Origin: Telmatactis stephensoni
Lineage: Eukaryota > Cnidaria > Anthozoa > Actiniaria > Isophelliidae
NCBI GenBank assembly: GCA_029948255.1
Contig: JALIZF010001440.1
Location: forward strand, 206,001-270,000
Length of the DNA: 64,000 bases
Direction: 5' to 3'
Of this stretch, positions 37,801 to 54,427 are shown piece by piece; position 1 is the first letter of the stretch; every line of letters begins with the position of its first letter. The notes below the pieces were generated by a model that was not told the DNA's origin, searched no databases, and saw only the letters and a list, made by a program, of their open reading frames with translations. Made by a program: the position numbers and the translations under genes.

Positions 37801-40800
37801 TTCACCTTAGCTTGATACTGTTTGACTCCCTTCGATATATAACGACCAAGTCTTGTCTTTGGTGGGGGATCCACTAACTTGGTAGACGTCTCGACCTCAA
37901 CCTGAGAAAAAAAAATCAAACAGAATTTAGTTGCAAGGTAGCTTGGTGTTTAGTCCCCATCTTGTACTCTTCCAATCAAAAAGAGGCTCGCTATGGCTAC
38001 ATCTTTTGACTTTCCTCTAATTTGCAGAGCTATAAGTAGGGTTTTTATATACCGCACAAGTTGACCAGTAGTGAGAGCGCGCCACAACTCATTATCCACA
38101 ATGGCAGCCATCAGTGCTAAAACTTTTGAGAGAAGCTAGGGGGAAGAGTAGTAGATTTGAGAAATGAAAATTTCGAAATTGCAAACCTTAGCGGTGTTTG
38201 ATGCTGCCATCCTTTGTTTGGCAAACCCGTAGATCTTTTTCGATACTGGCACAACCAGACCAACCAAAGGGAATCCAATATTCAATGCGTTATCTAAAGC
38301 TGATTCGTACAAACTGGAAATCTCTGTAAACTCCACTTCTTGTCCTTTTTCTTTCTTCTCTTTTATCAGTTTCTGTTGGTGATTAAGCGAAAAACAAAAA
38401 TATACATTATCACGGACACAATCGCCATCTTTCTCCAAAATAGGTGTTTAGTTATGGAATCGAAATCTCGAACCTGTTAGAATCTCCACAAAAAATTTTC
38501 TTTAAAAAATAGTAATTACATCTTCTTAGGGATCTGTCTCAGATCTTTTCCACTCGGCTGAAATAGCTTGCTATATGCAGGCGTGTGTTATTTTTGTTTT
38601 GTAATGATATTGATAACAGAAATACATTTGACGTAAATTGTAAAAAGTCATTACTAGTCATTATCATTCACCACTATATATACTTGTTTTGCGTTCCTTG
38701 ACTAAAATACGTACAAACGTAATTCTAACTCAAGCGTCATATTCTAATATTACAACAAACTGCATCATTCGGCTTTGTATATACAGTCAACTCTCGCCTT
38801 GCGGACACCCTGTTACTACATCTCGCTATTACGGACAGAAGCTAAATCCCCAGCTGGCCGAAAATACAAAGAAATGTATGAAAACAACTCCTTCTCTTAT
38901 GGACAAAATAACGGTCCAAAGGGTGTCTGCAATAACGAGAGCTGACTGTATCAGAATTTGTAGCTGGCTTCAGATGTCAGATTAAGATCTCTAACCGTCA
39001 ACGTTTTTTGAAATATGTATATACGTCTCACCCTGACTCGAGCTGTTTCATTGTTGAGTGCAATAGATACTTCAGGAGATATACTAGATAGAAATGTTTC
39101 TTGTTCGTTTGCTATGTCATTCAGCTCATCTAATATATCCTCATATTCATTGATGGTGTAGTTCGTGTAGACTTGAATATTCATAGCTGAAAAAAGAAGT
39201 ATATCAATTGTACTTGAAATACGTGAAGAATTTTCCCTCCACAATCAATGCGTGGAATGCACAGACAAAATACTTGTTGTTACAAATGTCAATATAATTG
39301 TTTGTTGACACTCGATAAGTTGGCAGTTCATAAGATTACAGGGCATGGATGAAGGGTATCAGAATATAACCGCCCTCTTAGAGACGCTAAGGCTTGGTCC
39401 ATGATTTCGGCAGTATACGACCCAGTAAAATAATTACATCGTACCCACAGTAACAAAGCAGAGTAAGCTGTTGTCTTTTTATCGAGGTGTTGGTCTCTCT
39501 CTCTCGCGCGCGCGCGCGCTTAGAACAACAGTATGTGCGGGCAGTACGTGTGAGAAAAAGGGTTTACCTTGAAGTTCGAGTTCGTCCGCTCGATTACTCT
39601 TTTCCTCGATTTGAGCTTTCAGTTCAATGAACTCATCACGGAACTTACAAGCGTCAGGAAAGTCTGTACAGCAACCAGCAATGGCGCGAAAAATCGCATT
39701 ACCAAGACCAGCTATTGATGTTGCTGTAGATGCCACTTTTCCTCCAATTTTTAAAGCATTGAAAATGCTTTTTATCCATCCTAAAATGTGTATGACATGC
39801 ATAAGATCCTGTTCTTGAAAGGTAAGGAGAAAATTGAAGCTAAAACACAATAGCTGGTCCCCCACAGGAAAGATTCAAAGCTACAAGTTAAGGGACGTCT
39901 GGATTGAGCAGGGTTGTGCAAACGAGGAATCAAGAGCTTTTGCGGCACGGCAAAAAAAGGCCGCGCGCTACCTGCCAAGTTATAATTTATCAAAAAATGG
40001 AATAACGGTATCACAACGAACACGAAGAAAAACTGTGATTCTTTAGAGGTTATTTGACATATTGGTCTAGCACGTTATGTCTTACGTATACGTTCCACAA
40101 ATATTGATATAATTATAGTAATAACCTTTAAAATCTTCCCAAATACTTACCTCTCCTAGTAGATGTCTGATGAACAGGTCTTTGTGGTACAAGATGAACA
40201 TCATCAGATTTAGCATCCAGCCACTTCCATTCGTTATCGTTGGAGTTACTAGAACTCTTAGCCTTGTCTGTGGGTGTAAAAAGCAAACAAAGTTAAACAC
40301 CAACAGGTATGGATGAACGCTTCTGAAGAATCCGGTATGTGGCGAATGGCAAAATCCGAAACGCGCCGAGACGCAAACGGACCCTTGTTTGTAAAACCGA
40401 GCCCGAGACTCTAACACTTTTAGACCTTACGTCCTGAAAAACCGAGACGGAAAGAAACACTCAAAAACGAGAATTCGTGAGTCATTACAAAGGCTTCGAA
40501 TTCCAAAATTCCGAGATCGGATCAAGAGCTGCCGAGACCCACAATTTTCTAGGTACCATTCGCTATCCCTGGTATTGTAAATCACGTGTCTGTCGGCAAC
40601 GCTTCCAAAATGAAATTCTAAAGATCAAGAGCCCAACACTCTAAGAAAAAAGGAAAGTAGACTTTGTTACGACTACAAAGGGCCATGACGGACATACCAT
40701 TTGTCTGATCAGATCTCCTATATTTCAAGCCCGTCATGCAGGCGAAAAACTTTCTAAGACTGTGAAAACTTCAATATCCATCTTGTGTGCACATTTTCAA

Positions 40801-41054
40801 AAAACAGTGAATAAACACGATTGACTGAGACGACCATCGAGACACACTAGACAATGCAATTAAGGCGGGCGTCTAAAGTTGTAACGTGCTAGTTACTTTT
40901 GCTGTTTACCATGAGCCTTAAAGTGACGAGCACCTTTGGAATGCTTGTTGCTTTTAGCATTCTTTACCATGTGGACATGACCGCATTCTTGAAGGAGAAG
41001 AAGAACGCACAACGTAGCTGCAAAACGAGTGGTTAACACTGCCATACTGCCAAC
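34850..41054 (-). CDS. Gene B: secreted helical Cys-repeat protein, 12 coding exons, about 631 aa (reference copy)
   Basis: Exons: 40910-41054 (ATG at 41043-41045), 40151-40267, 39568-39780, 39032-39186, 38187-38372, 37700-37901, 37012-37163, 36712-36816, 36166-36306, 35903-36051, 35308-35476 and 34850-35048 (stop TAG at 34878-34880). Coding length is 1896 bases, in frame. Residues 1-25 are a signal peptide (ATLCVLLLLQECG). Residues 46-84 form a Ser/Asp/Asn-rich linker. Residues 94-120 are a Gly/Ala-rich hydrophobic stretch before GCCTDFPDAC and a charged helix. Residues 156-207 carry two N-glycosylation sequons. Residues 232-257 (FPLVGLVVPVSKKIYGF) and 317-344 are hydrophobic. Residues 345-387 are a charged coiled-coil-like helix. 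GNIT is near residue 394. The C-terminus has two cysteine-bounded repeats (C555 to C585 and C600 to C628). The family is not identified. The model is strong; the function is inference. Confidence 0.88.
38784..38948. mobile_element. pogo/Tigger-like MITE with TA target duplication, in gene B intron
   Basis: It starts CAGTCAACTCTCG and ends CGAGAGCTGACTG, flanked by TA on both sides (38782-38783 and 38949-38950). It has interior GCGGACACCC and GGGTGTCTGC near the ends. CAGTC ends with a TA duplication are characteristic of the pogo/Tigger branch of Tc1/mariner. At 165 bases it cannot encode a transposase. It lies in the intron between the exons at 39032 and 38372. Confidence 0.8.
40337..40569. 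mobile_element. Short copy of the GGCGAATGG inverted-repeat transposon, in gene B intron
   Basis: The left end GTGGCGAATGGCAAAATCCG and right end AGGTACCATTCGCTATCC match those of 4297-5390. The interior has the same CCGAGAC and AATTCCGAGATCGGATC blocks. It is shorter because it lacks the nested foldback element and other interior sequence. It lies between the first two coding exons of gene B. Confidence 0.75.
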
Positions 41055-41279
41055 CTGAAAGTAGTAATAGGGAAGAGGTTGGATGTACTTCTTAATCATA
41101 AAGGTTAACTGGTTTTGTGGGGAAATGTTGTTTTTTTTTTCGTGACGGATGTCTGCGTTCCCGCCAACACGCTAGAGGAAACTCCACACACACCCACTGA
41201 CCACAATACTCGTTGGTCACCCAATGACGTCGACCTTACCCTTTTATAAAAAATATCCAAAACTCCTATTTCTACTTAC

Positions 41280-41447
41280 GTATCCTGACAAGAGATTCTA
41301 GCTCTTGTGGATATTCGCTTTCCGTCTTGGCTTCAGTCTAAAAATGAGGTTTTTCAGCAGAAATATCAAACATATATCGTGTGGTCACCAGTTGAACTTC
41401 GAACTTTTTTGGTAGGCTCGCTGGTCAAAACTAACGTGACAGGGAAT
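41280..41447 (-). promoter_or_regulatory. Gene B non-coding first exon and conserved upstream block
   Basis: The donor GTAAGT on the minus strand lies at 41274-41279. Sequence upstream of it is collinear with gene C, including a shared ATATATG near 41370-41376. Bases 41381-41447 are the most conserved part, reading TTCGAAGTTCAACTGGTGAC and GTTTTGACCAGCGAGCC in the transcript sense. The LINE 3' end lies about 480 bases further upstream. Confidence 0.65.
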
Positions 41448-41929
41448 TTATTAAACATTTCCATTTCAGGTTTTTGACATTTTGACGCCTTTTTAAAGTG
41501 TATTAATTTAGGCAGTTGTCTTTTGCCAATTTGTTAAAGAAAAACTGTTTGATAATCAGAACAACAGAGTCAGTGATGAGTTACACATGTAAAAATATAA
41601 GGAGTGTTTGTTTAGAACGGTCATGAATGTTTTTAATAAAGTCTTTTAAATATAACAGACTAATTTAGAAATCTTACAGCTGCAGTCAGACAACCGATTG
41701 ACATATTTTAATAATTAAAAGGACGTTAATGAAATATCTTCTTTACTGTCACGTAAGTGACAGGTTGCTTTTGTTATGAGGTTATACCCGTTAACTCCCG
41801 TTAAATTACGCGTGTCTTATGAAAACGTGGAAATGTTGTTCAAAGCCTGGGTTAAACGTCGTACTTTTTAAAACAAAAGAAATCGAGCGGCGTCCTTTGA
41901 TCTAATTTGTTTGGAACTGAGATTATATG

Positions 41930-44660
41930 AGGTAATAATAATAATATAATAATATAATGTGCTTGTATAGCGCTTATACAAAAGTTCTAAGCGCTTTAAC
42001 ACAAAAAATGATAAAATTAAAACTAGAATTACATATTAAATGCAGATTTAAACAAATGAGTTTTTAAATTCGATTTAAAAGAGGAAATGTCATGTAAATC
42101 TCTCAGAGACGGCGGTAAGGAGTTCCAAAGAAGAGGTGCAGCAACGGAGAAGGAGCGAAGGCCATATGATTTAAGATTATAAGACTTGGAAGACAGCAGC
42201 AAATGGGAAGATGAGCGTAGGTTTCTTGGAGGTTTGCGGACAGAGATGAGATCTTGAAGGTAAGTGGGAGAGAGACCATGAAGTGCTTTGAAAGTCAACA
42301 ATAATATTTTAAATTGAATTCGGTAATCAACAGGAAGCCAGTGTAAGTCTTTAAGTATTGGAGTGATGTGGTCATGTTTTCTTGCCAAAGTCACCAGACG
42401 CGCAGAAGAATTTTGTACAAGTTGAAGCTTGTCAGTGACATGTTTCGGTAGGCCAAAGAGAATAGAATTACAGTGATCCAGTTTACAAGTAACAAACGCA
42501 TGAACAAGTTTTTCAGTAGAGTCTACAGAAAGGTATTTTCTTATTTTAGAGATGTTTCTGAGATGATAATAGGCAGACTTGACAACACTGTTTACGTGAG
42601 GAATCATGGACAAAGTTGAGTCAAAAATAACACCAATATTACGTTCTTGAGGAGACGGAGATATAGCATCAGGGCCAAAGTGAAGAACAGGATGGGAGGA
42701 CTGTAGATTGCTCTTACTAGCAAGAATAAGGAGTTTAGTCTTGTCTTTGTTAAGTTTCAGTTTGTTTAAAGTCATCCAATCATCAATTTCGGTAAGGCAG
42801 TTCTCAATTAGTTTCAATGCTTGATCATGAGAAGAATCATCATCACAAGTAAAGGACATATACAGTTGGGTGTCATCAGCGTAGAGGTGAAAGGACATGT
42901 TATGTTTTCGCAGGATGTCAGCTACAGGTGAGGTGTAAAGTAGATACAAAATGGGACCAAGTACAGAACCCTGGGGAACACCACAGTCAAGCGGAAGCGT
43001 TTCAGAGGAATGACCATCAATGGATACAAATTGGGATCGGTCAGAGAGGTAGGATTTAAACCAGGCAAGAGCAATTCCACATATACCAAACCTCGATTGA
43101 AGACGATGAAGAAGTATTTCATGGTCTACTGTGTCAAAAGCAGCGGATAAGTCAAGCAGCAGTAGAGCAACACAAGAGCGATTATCGAGGAATTGAAGAA
43201 TATCATTCTTGACACGAAGAAGAGCAGTTTCAGTGCTATGATAAGCTTTATAGGCGGATTGCATAGGTTCATGGAGACTGTTTTTAGACAAATAATAGTC
43301 CAATTGGAGAGCAACAACTTTTTCAATGATTTTAGATACAACTTTAAGATTTGAGACGGGACGATAATTACCATAGACTTCATGATTTAGGGATTGTTTT
43401 TTAAGTAGAGGTTTCAATACTGCAACTTTTAGAGACGGCGGAACAGAACCAGTAGTGAGAGACAAGTTGACAATTTTACATATAACAGGTAACAGCAAAC
43501 TAAGGTGACTTTTAAGGAGACATGCAGGAATAGGATCGAGAGCACAAGATTTTGAAATTAATTTAGTAGCGATCTTTGACAGTTCATCAGGTTGTGTTGG
43601 CGTAAAAGAATCCAGGCAGCTTTGTAAATTAGTCTTGTCCAGGTCAGCAAAGAAGTTAGCATCAACATGGGTACAGGTTAGCTTGTTACGAATGTCGACT
43701 ATTTTTGTCTTGAAGAAATTAATGAAATTATTGGCAAGAAGTTCTGTAGATGAGGCAGTTGGAAGTTTTCTTTCGGGATTCCTGTGTAGTAATTTATCAA
43801 TAGAAGAGAAAAGAGTATTATTGTCAGATTCTTGTATTAGTTTGGAGTAGAAATTCATTTTGGATTTAAGAATTAGGGATTTGACAACATCACACTGAGA
43901 ACTATACAATTCATGGTCAATCGTCAGTTTAGTTCGACGCCAGCGTCTTTCAAGATGACGTCGTTTTGTCTTGGCAGTTTTTATTTCATCACTGTACCAG
44001 GGAGCATTGGGCCTTAGAGAGAAAGATTTTGTTTTTAATGGAGCATGCTTGTCCAGAATAGTAGATAAAACAGAGTCATACTGTGAACACAAGCCAGGTA
44101 AATCAGCAGCAGGAGATAAACATAACGAAGAATTAGCAATGTCACGGTGAAAAGCATCAGAGTCAATTTTAGAAATCTTCCGATAGGACAAAACACGAGA
44201 CTGAGCAGGAGGCTTAGGAATGGACAGGTTACAATGAACAGCAAAATGATCAGACAGCACAGGATCATGAACGAAATAATTAGAGACAATTGATTCATCA
44301 GTCCTTGTGATGATAAGGTCAAGGGCATGATTGTTTTTGTGTGTAGCTGTCACGCAATCAACAACACGTAAGTTCAGACAGTCGAGGAGGTCCAGAAAAC
44401 ATTTGGCATTCTTGTCGTTAGGATCATTAACATGGAGATTAAAATCACCAGAGATGAAAAGAAGACCAGGAGATATTATCAATCGTTCAAGAAGCGAGCG
44501 AAAGTCTTTCATAAATAAGTTGAACGATGAAGACGGCGGACGATAAACAACAGCAAAGTGAATGTGTTTACTATTGAAGTATTGAGGTACAGCTGCGTTT
44601 ATCCCATAACTTGGCCTCTTAGGTTTTGGAGCCACCCCAGGATTGTCAAACATAACTGAG
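41930..44660 (-). mobile_element. CR1/L2-type LINE insertion
   Basis: The span covers the reverse-transcriptase frame plus its 3' untranslated tail. The tail has GCGCTTATACAAAAGTTC and AAGCGCTT elements and a TAATAA-rich end at 41935-41960. The 5' boundary is set only by the start of the open frame and is approximate. No target-site duplication was identified. The insertion accounts for the large B-C intergenic distance. Confidence 0.75.
42029..44653 (-). CDS. CR1/L2-type LINE reverse transcriptase, endonuclease domain truncated (874 aa frame)
   Basis: One uninterrupted frame encodes the second half of an APE-type endonuclease. It has VVYRPP at residues 36-40, SGDFN at 68-72 and SDHFAV at 134-139. 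A complete reverse transcriptase follows: LDPIPACLLK at 372-381, NYRPVSNL at 429-436, DLSAAFDTVDHEILL at 501-515, GVPQGSVLGP at 558-567 and the catalytic YADD at 591-594. The usual first half of the endonuclease, with its catalytic Asn and Glu, is missing. The first 25 or so residues look unrelated, so this copy is 5'-truncated or internally deleted. No ORF1 is seen. The 3' flank to about 41935 is an untranslated region ending in AT-rich TAATAA repeats. It lies between B and C in the same orientation. It is probably immobile by itself. Confidence 0.88.
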   Translation of the reverse strand: MFDNPGVAPKPKRPSYGINAAVPQYFNSKHIHFAVVYRPPSSSFNLFMKDFRSLLERLIISPGLLFISGDFNLHVNDPNDKNAKCFLDLLDCLNLRVVDCVTATHKNNHALDLIITRTDESIVSNYFVHDPVLSDHFAVHCNLSIPKPPAQSRVLSYRKISKIDSDAFHRDIANSSLCLSPAADLPGLCSQYDSVLSTILDKHAPLKTKSFSLRPNAPWYSDEIKTAKTKRRHLERRWRRTKLTIDHELYSSQCDVVKSLILKSKMNFYSKLIQESDNNTLFSSIDKLLHRNPERKLPTASSTELLANNFINFFKTKIVDIRNKLTCTHVDANFFADLDKTNLQSCLDSFTPTQPDELSKIATKLISKSCALDPIPACLLKSHLSLLLPVICKIVNLSLTTGSVPPSLKVAVLKPLLKKQSLNHEVYGNYRPVSNLKVVSKIIEKVVALQLDYYLSKNSLHEPMQSAYKAYHSTETALLRVKNDILQFLDNRSCVALLLLDLSAAFDTVDHEILLHRLQSRFGICGIALAWFKSYLSDRSQFVSIDGHSSETLPLDCGVPQGSVLGPILYLLYTSPVADILRKHNMSFHLYADDTQLYMSFTCDDDSSHDQALKLIENCLTEIDDWMTLNKLKLNKDKTKLLILASKSNLQSSHPVLHFGPDAISPSPQERNIGVIFDSTLSMIPHVNSVVKSAYYHLRNISKIRKYLSVDSTEKLVHAFVTCKLDHCNSILFGLPKHVTDKLQLVQNSSARLVTLARKHDHITPILKDLHWLPVDYRIQFKILLLTFKALHGLSPTYLQDLISVRKPPRNLRSSSHLLLSSKSYNLKSYGLRSFSVAAPLLWNSLPPSLRDLHDISSFKSNLKTHLFKSAFNM

Positions 44661-46273
44661 AAAGAATGTCAAAGAAAGAAAGATGGAAGTGAGGGTGATA
44701 GAAGAACACTTTTCACTAAAATGTATTTTGAGGAAATAATTAGTAATGAAAGCAGAGAACATTATTAAATAGAACAGGGTTGAATATATGGGAGTTCCCA
44801 CAGGCTTTATACTATCACCCCCTCACTTGATTACAAAATTCCGTTTTCGTATTAATGACCAAACAGAATAAAGTCACCGTCCCTTGCTCACATTACTGCT
44901 CATCTATTACTCAGGTGATCAGAAACCCGTGGCATTGGCACCATTTTGCTTGTGAATCTACCCCCACACCCACCATCATTCCTCTCACATCTACCCATGT
45001 TTCTGACTAGGCAACAGTAATAGGCCATTGGCATCATGCCCTCAATTGACTACAGCCACCAGAATGCATTACAGTTATTCTCGAAGGGAATTAAAACTTA
45101 TCTGAAAAAGAGGGAAAATTCCTAAAACATCTTTCTGTTGTAGTCAAATGACGCCATTAAGTAAACGTCTCGGCTTTTCCTAGGAGAACAAATCACAGTT
45201 TGATGGACAGTTGTTTTTTCTTTGTCATTTCAGTTGATATTATTATAACCATCACGTCCAGCCTAGAACTTTCACCGATAGATGTTTAATTTTGAGAACT
45301 AACATTTTGCTTTTTCACCAGAGATAACAAGACATCTGCCCCGTAGCAGATGATTCACTACATCTTCATCATGCAGAACATCAACAGACAAAACAAAAAT
45401 ACAAATAAAAAACAAAAATAAAAAATAGGAAACAAACACACACGCACACAGAACAGAAAATGAACGAACTACCAAATAGATAGGTAGACAGAAACACAAA
45501 ATGCTCTTACTGAAAGAGCAATGAGTAATTAGAACAATAATTAAGATGAGCCTAGCTAACTCAGTTCTCGGCGAACGCAGACACAGGTAAATGATTCCTA
45601 CAGCGCCATCTTGAACTCTGGTAATCAGACTAGAGCCTTCATACTTCTAATTTCGCCTGAATACTTTAATACATGCATTGCGTTAACAGTGACAGTTTTT
45701 AAGTTTACGCAATGCATTTAATAAGTAAATAGAAAGATTTTCAGCTAGGATAGAAACTGAATAGAAATGAATCCAGATTGTACGGCTAGATTATGCAGGG
45801 AGAAGTGGAAAAAAGTTCTGAATCCACCTGACAGGACTGGAACCCACGACTTTCCGAATACCGGATATCGTTCGTTCATCAGTCGTTCGTTCATCCGTTC
45901 GTTTGTTCATTCGTCCGCTTGTTCGTTTGTTCGAAAAATATTTCTTTGTGATACTGGTATGTCATGTGGTGTTACATCATAAATCACTACGTTTTCAAAA
46001 TTGTGCAATTAGGACAACATACCTCAATTTTTTCTGTAGTACTAGTTTATTTCAGTGGAGTTTCAAAGCATATTGATCATGCATAATGAGTGGAGGAAAA
46101 AACATATTGTATAGTTCTTCTTTTATTTTTATCTACAACTACTATTCTTATGTCGAATAATCCAAATTCGTGACACATAGTTGGAACCTACGAAGTAAAA
46201 AATCCGCATTAAAAATCAGATCAGTTTTACCGATAAGAAACGCTGCCATGTTTACCAGTTTATTGGCCCTTAC
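44661..46273. repeat. 3' flank of gene C, homologous to 3' flank of gene B
   Basis: From 45304 onward this matches 33966-34849 in block order (see that entry). Between 44661 and 45303 I see no gene. A tRNA-like/SINE-like piece with GGGTTCCAGTCC (minus strand) lies at about 45830-45850. Runs of CGTTCGTTCATCCGTTCG type lie at 45870-45935. A non-coding 3' exon of gene C may be here. Confidence 0.6.
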
Positions 46274-52093
<5,820 letters not shown>

Positions 52094-52996
52094 CTGAAGT
52101 AGTAATAGCCAAAAAAGGTTGTTGCATGCATTTATTTGGGATTACTTGTTGATGATTCGCGTCTTGTGGAACACTATAAATTTATAATGAAGGTGCTTTG
52201 GATTTTGTTTTGAATTTCACTTATAGTGCACTCCAATCCATAGTGAAAATTAGTTGTGTTCGCCTTTGTTTTTTGCTGAAAACGTGAATTTGAGTTAAGT
52301 TTGTCTAGTATATGAAGCTTGGCAAGTCTTCCCGCCGTGATACTTTGTTGCTTTCGTAATGTGCAGTGTATGTTCAGTCACTATGTGTTGTTGTTGCTGC
52401 TGTTGTTGTTACTGCTGCTGCCGGAGTTGTTATTGTTTTTATTGTTGTTTTTCCTCTTGAAATAATGAAACCAAGAGTCATTTTGGCTATCAGAAACAAT
52501 TCGCCTTCTCTCAGTGCCTCTGTCTGTTCTCTTTCCTAATCGATTGCGTTTCTGTTTTCGTTAAACTCATTTCAGCTTTTGAGTTGGAATAGCTAGTTAG
52601 ATTGAATCATAGAAGTAATAAAACAATAAAATCTTTATTGATTAGATGAAGCACATATCCATATGTGCTATAAGATCTTATGAATGCTGTATGTTCAAGT
52701 ATAGATGGTATGTAATAAGAAAAACCAAAAAAAAAGAAATAAAAGGAAAAATAAGCCGTTGATTAAGCTTTTATTGTTATTGTTTGGGTTTTGTGTACTC
52801 TAATCCATAGAATTGATAGATTCGCCGGATTTTCCGTTATAGAAAGTCGTTCTCTCGCCAACATCCCCGAGGGAATTCCACCCCACTGACCACAATGCTT
52901 TTCGGTCACACAATGACCATATCTAGTATTTCCCTTCACTTTGTATGCAAACAAATATCCAAAACTCTAAAACCTTTTCTATTTCTACTTATGTAC

Positions 52997-53160
52997 CTTG
53001 ACTAGAGATCCTTGCTGTTCTGAATATCCTCTTTCTGTCTTGACTTTTCTCAAAATTGAGGCTTTCGATGGAAACATCAGACATATATCGTGTGGTCACC
53101 AGTTGAACTTCGAACTTTTTCGGTAGACTTCGCCGGTCAAAACAAACCTAACAGGGAATT
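52997..53160 (-). promoter_or_regulatory. Gene C non-coding first exon and conserved upstream block
   Basis: The likely donor CAAG|GTACAT lies at 52996/52997 on the minus strand. Bases 53092-53160 match the A and B blocks, with TTCGAAGTTCAACTGGTGAC shared exactly with B. The exon start is not defined. A shared ATATATG follows in B and C. Confidence 0.6.
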
Positions 53161-54093
53161 TGTTAAACTTCATTTAAAGTCTTTGACATTTTGGCGCTTT
53201 TTGAAGTGTTTATTTGAGCAGTTGTCTAATGACAAATTGTTACTGATTTGTTAAAGGTCGTAGAAAGCTCGGCTTATCAATAACGTGAATAGAGTGAGTT
53301 ATGAATTACACTAGTGAAAATACGGAATATGTTTGGGCATTCTTCTATAGTTTTAATTTGCATTTGTTGAAGAACTGTCATGAATGTTTTTATAAACGTC
53401 TGTAGGGAAATATTAGAGATAATTTAGAGATCTTGCATTCAGACAACCGTAGAATATATTTTAAAGATTAAAAGGACCGCTTTAATAAAATGTCAAGTTT
53501 ATTGCCTCGTAATGACAGAATGCCTTTGTCTTGAGGTTGGACCAGTTGCGGCCACTTTTGCGTGTCTTGTGAAAGCGTGGAAAATGTTAAAGGCCTGGGC
53601 CAACGCCATACTTTAAATGAACCGCATATTAACAAAAATAATCAGACGGAATTCTTTGATCTAATTTGAATGAAGTCACGTGATGTATGGCGACACACCA
53701 ACCATAGCCCTGACCCAAACAAATTTGAAACTCGCCACAATTCTGTTGTTCAGCATCAGAAATATGCTCTATGCATTTGTTTCAAAATTGGTATTGGTGG
53801 AGTTGGTTGAAGTAGTTTTAATGCTAGAGTAATTCATCCCAGCCCTTAGCTTCTTCGATTTTGAACCGCCCCCAGCTACGGGTTACACTCGGGTTGTCGA
53901 TAGAACTTAGAAGAAAGCCAAAATAAGTGAAGAAGAAACGAAGAGACTTGTATTTAGGGGATAAAAGCGAAATTACTAAATATGTTTAGGAAGCAATCAG
54001 TAGAGTAGTTTATATATAAACCCGTGAAATACTCTTTAGCACTACCTCACTCTAATTTTTTTGTTTCCTATTTCATTTATCTGAGTATAAATG

Positions 54094-54225
54094 CCCGGTT
54101 TTCACGAGCGACGGAAGCAGAAGCGGAAGCAACATGCGCAGACTCAGTGATGCACCGTCCATTGTCTATTTTCACACCTAGGTGAGCTCAGTTCCACTTG
54201 TGCTTCCGACGCTCGTGAAAACCAG
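54094..54225. mobile_element. Short inverted-repeat transposon (TTTTCACGAGCG family), copy 2
   Basis: The left end GGTTTTCACGAGCGACGGAA and the right end TTCCGACGCTCGTGAAAACC form a strong inverted repeat (one base differs), over about 130 bases. It lies between genes C and D, about 200 bases from the gene D stop codon. It is related to 13541-13677. Confidence 0.75.
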
Positions 54226-54427
54226 TCTTTAAACTCTGACTAGTACATTTTGTTTAACAGGTTAATAAAAACAACTCATGAAAATTGAAAGCAGTTAAAA
54301 TACAAACCTTTTTGGACATTTTTTAACCTCGTTTAATTTACTAAGACTTTAGCTGGTTTGTTTTACAACACTTCTCCTCCTTCGTTTTGTCATTGTGATA
54401 CATCAACATTTTATTTATTTATTTCGT

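Noticed and set aside
42922..44546. Additional small genes inside the LINE on either strand
   Set aside because: They are out-of-frame shadows of the reverse-transcriptase frame.
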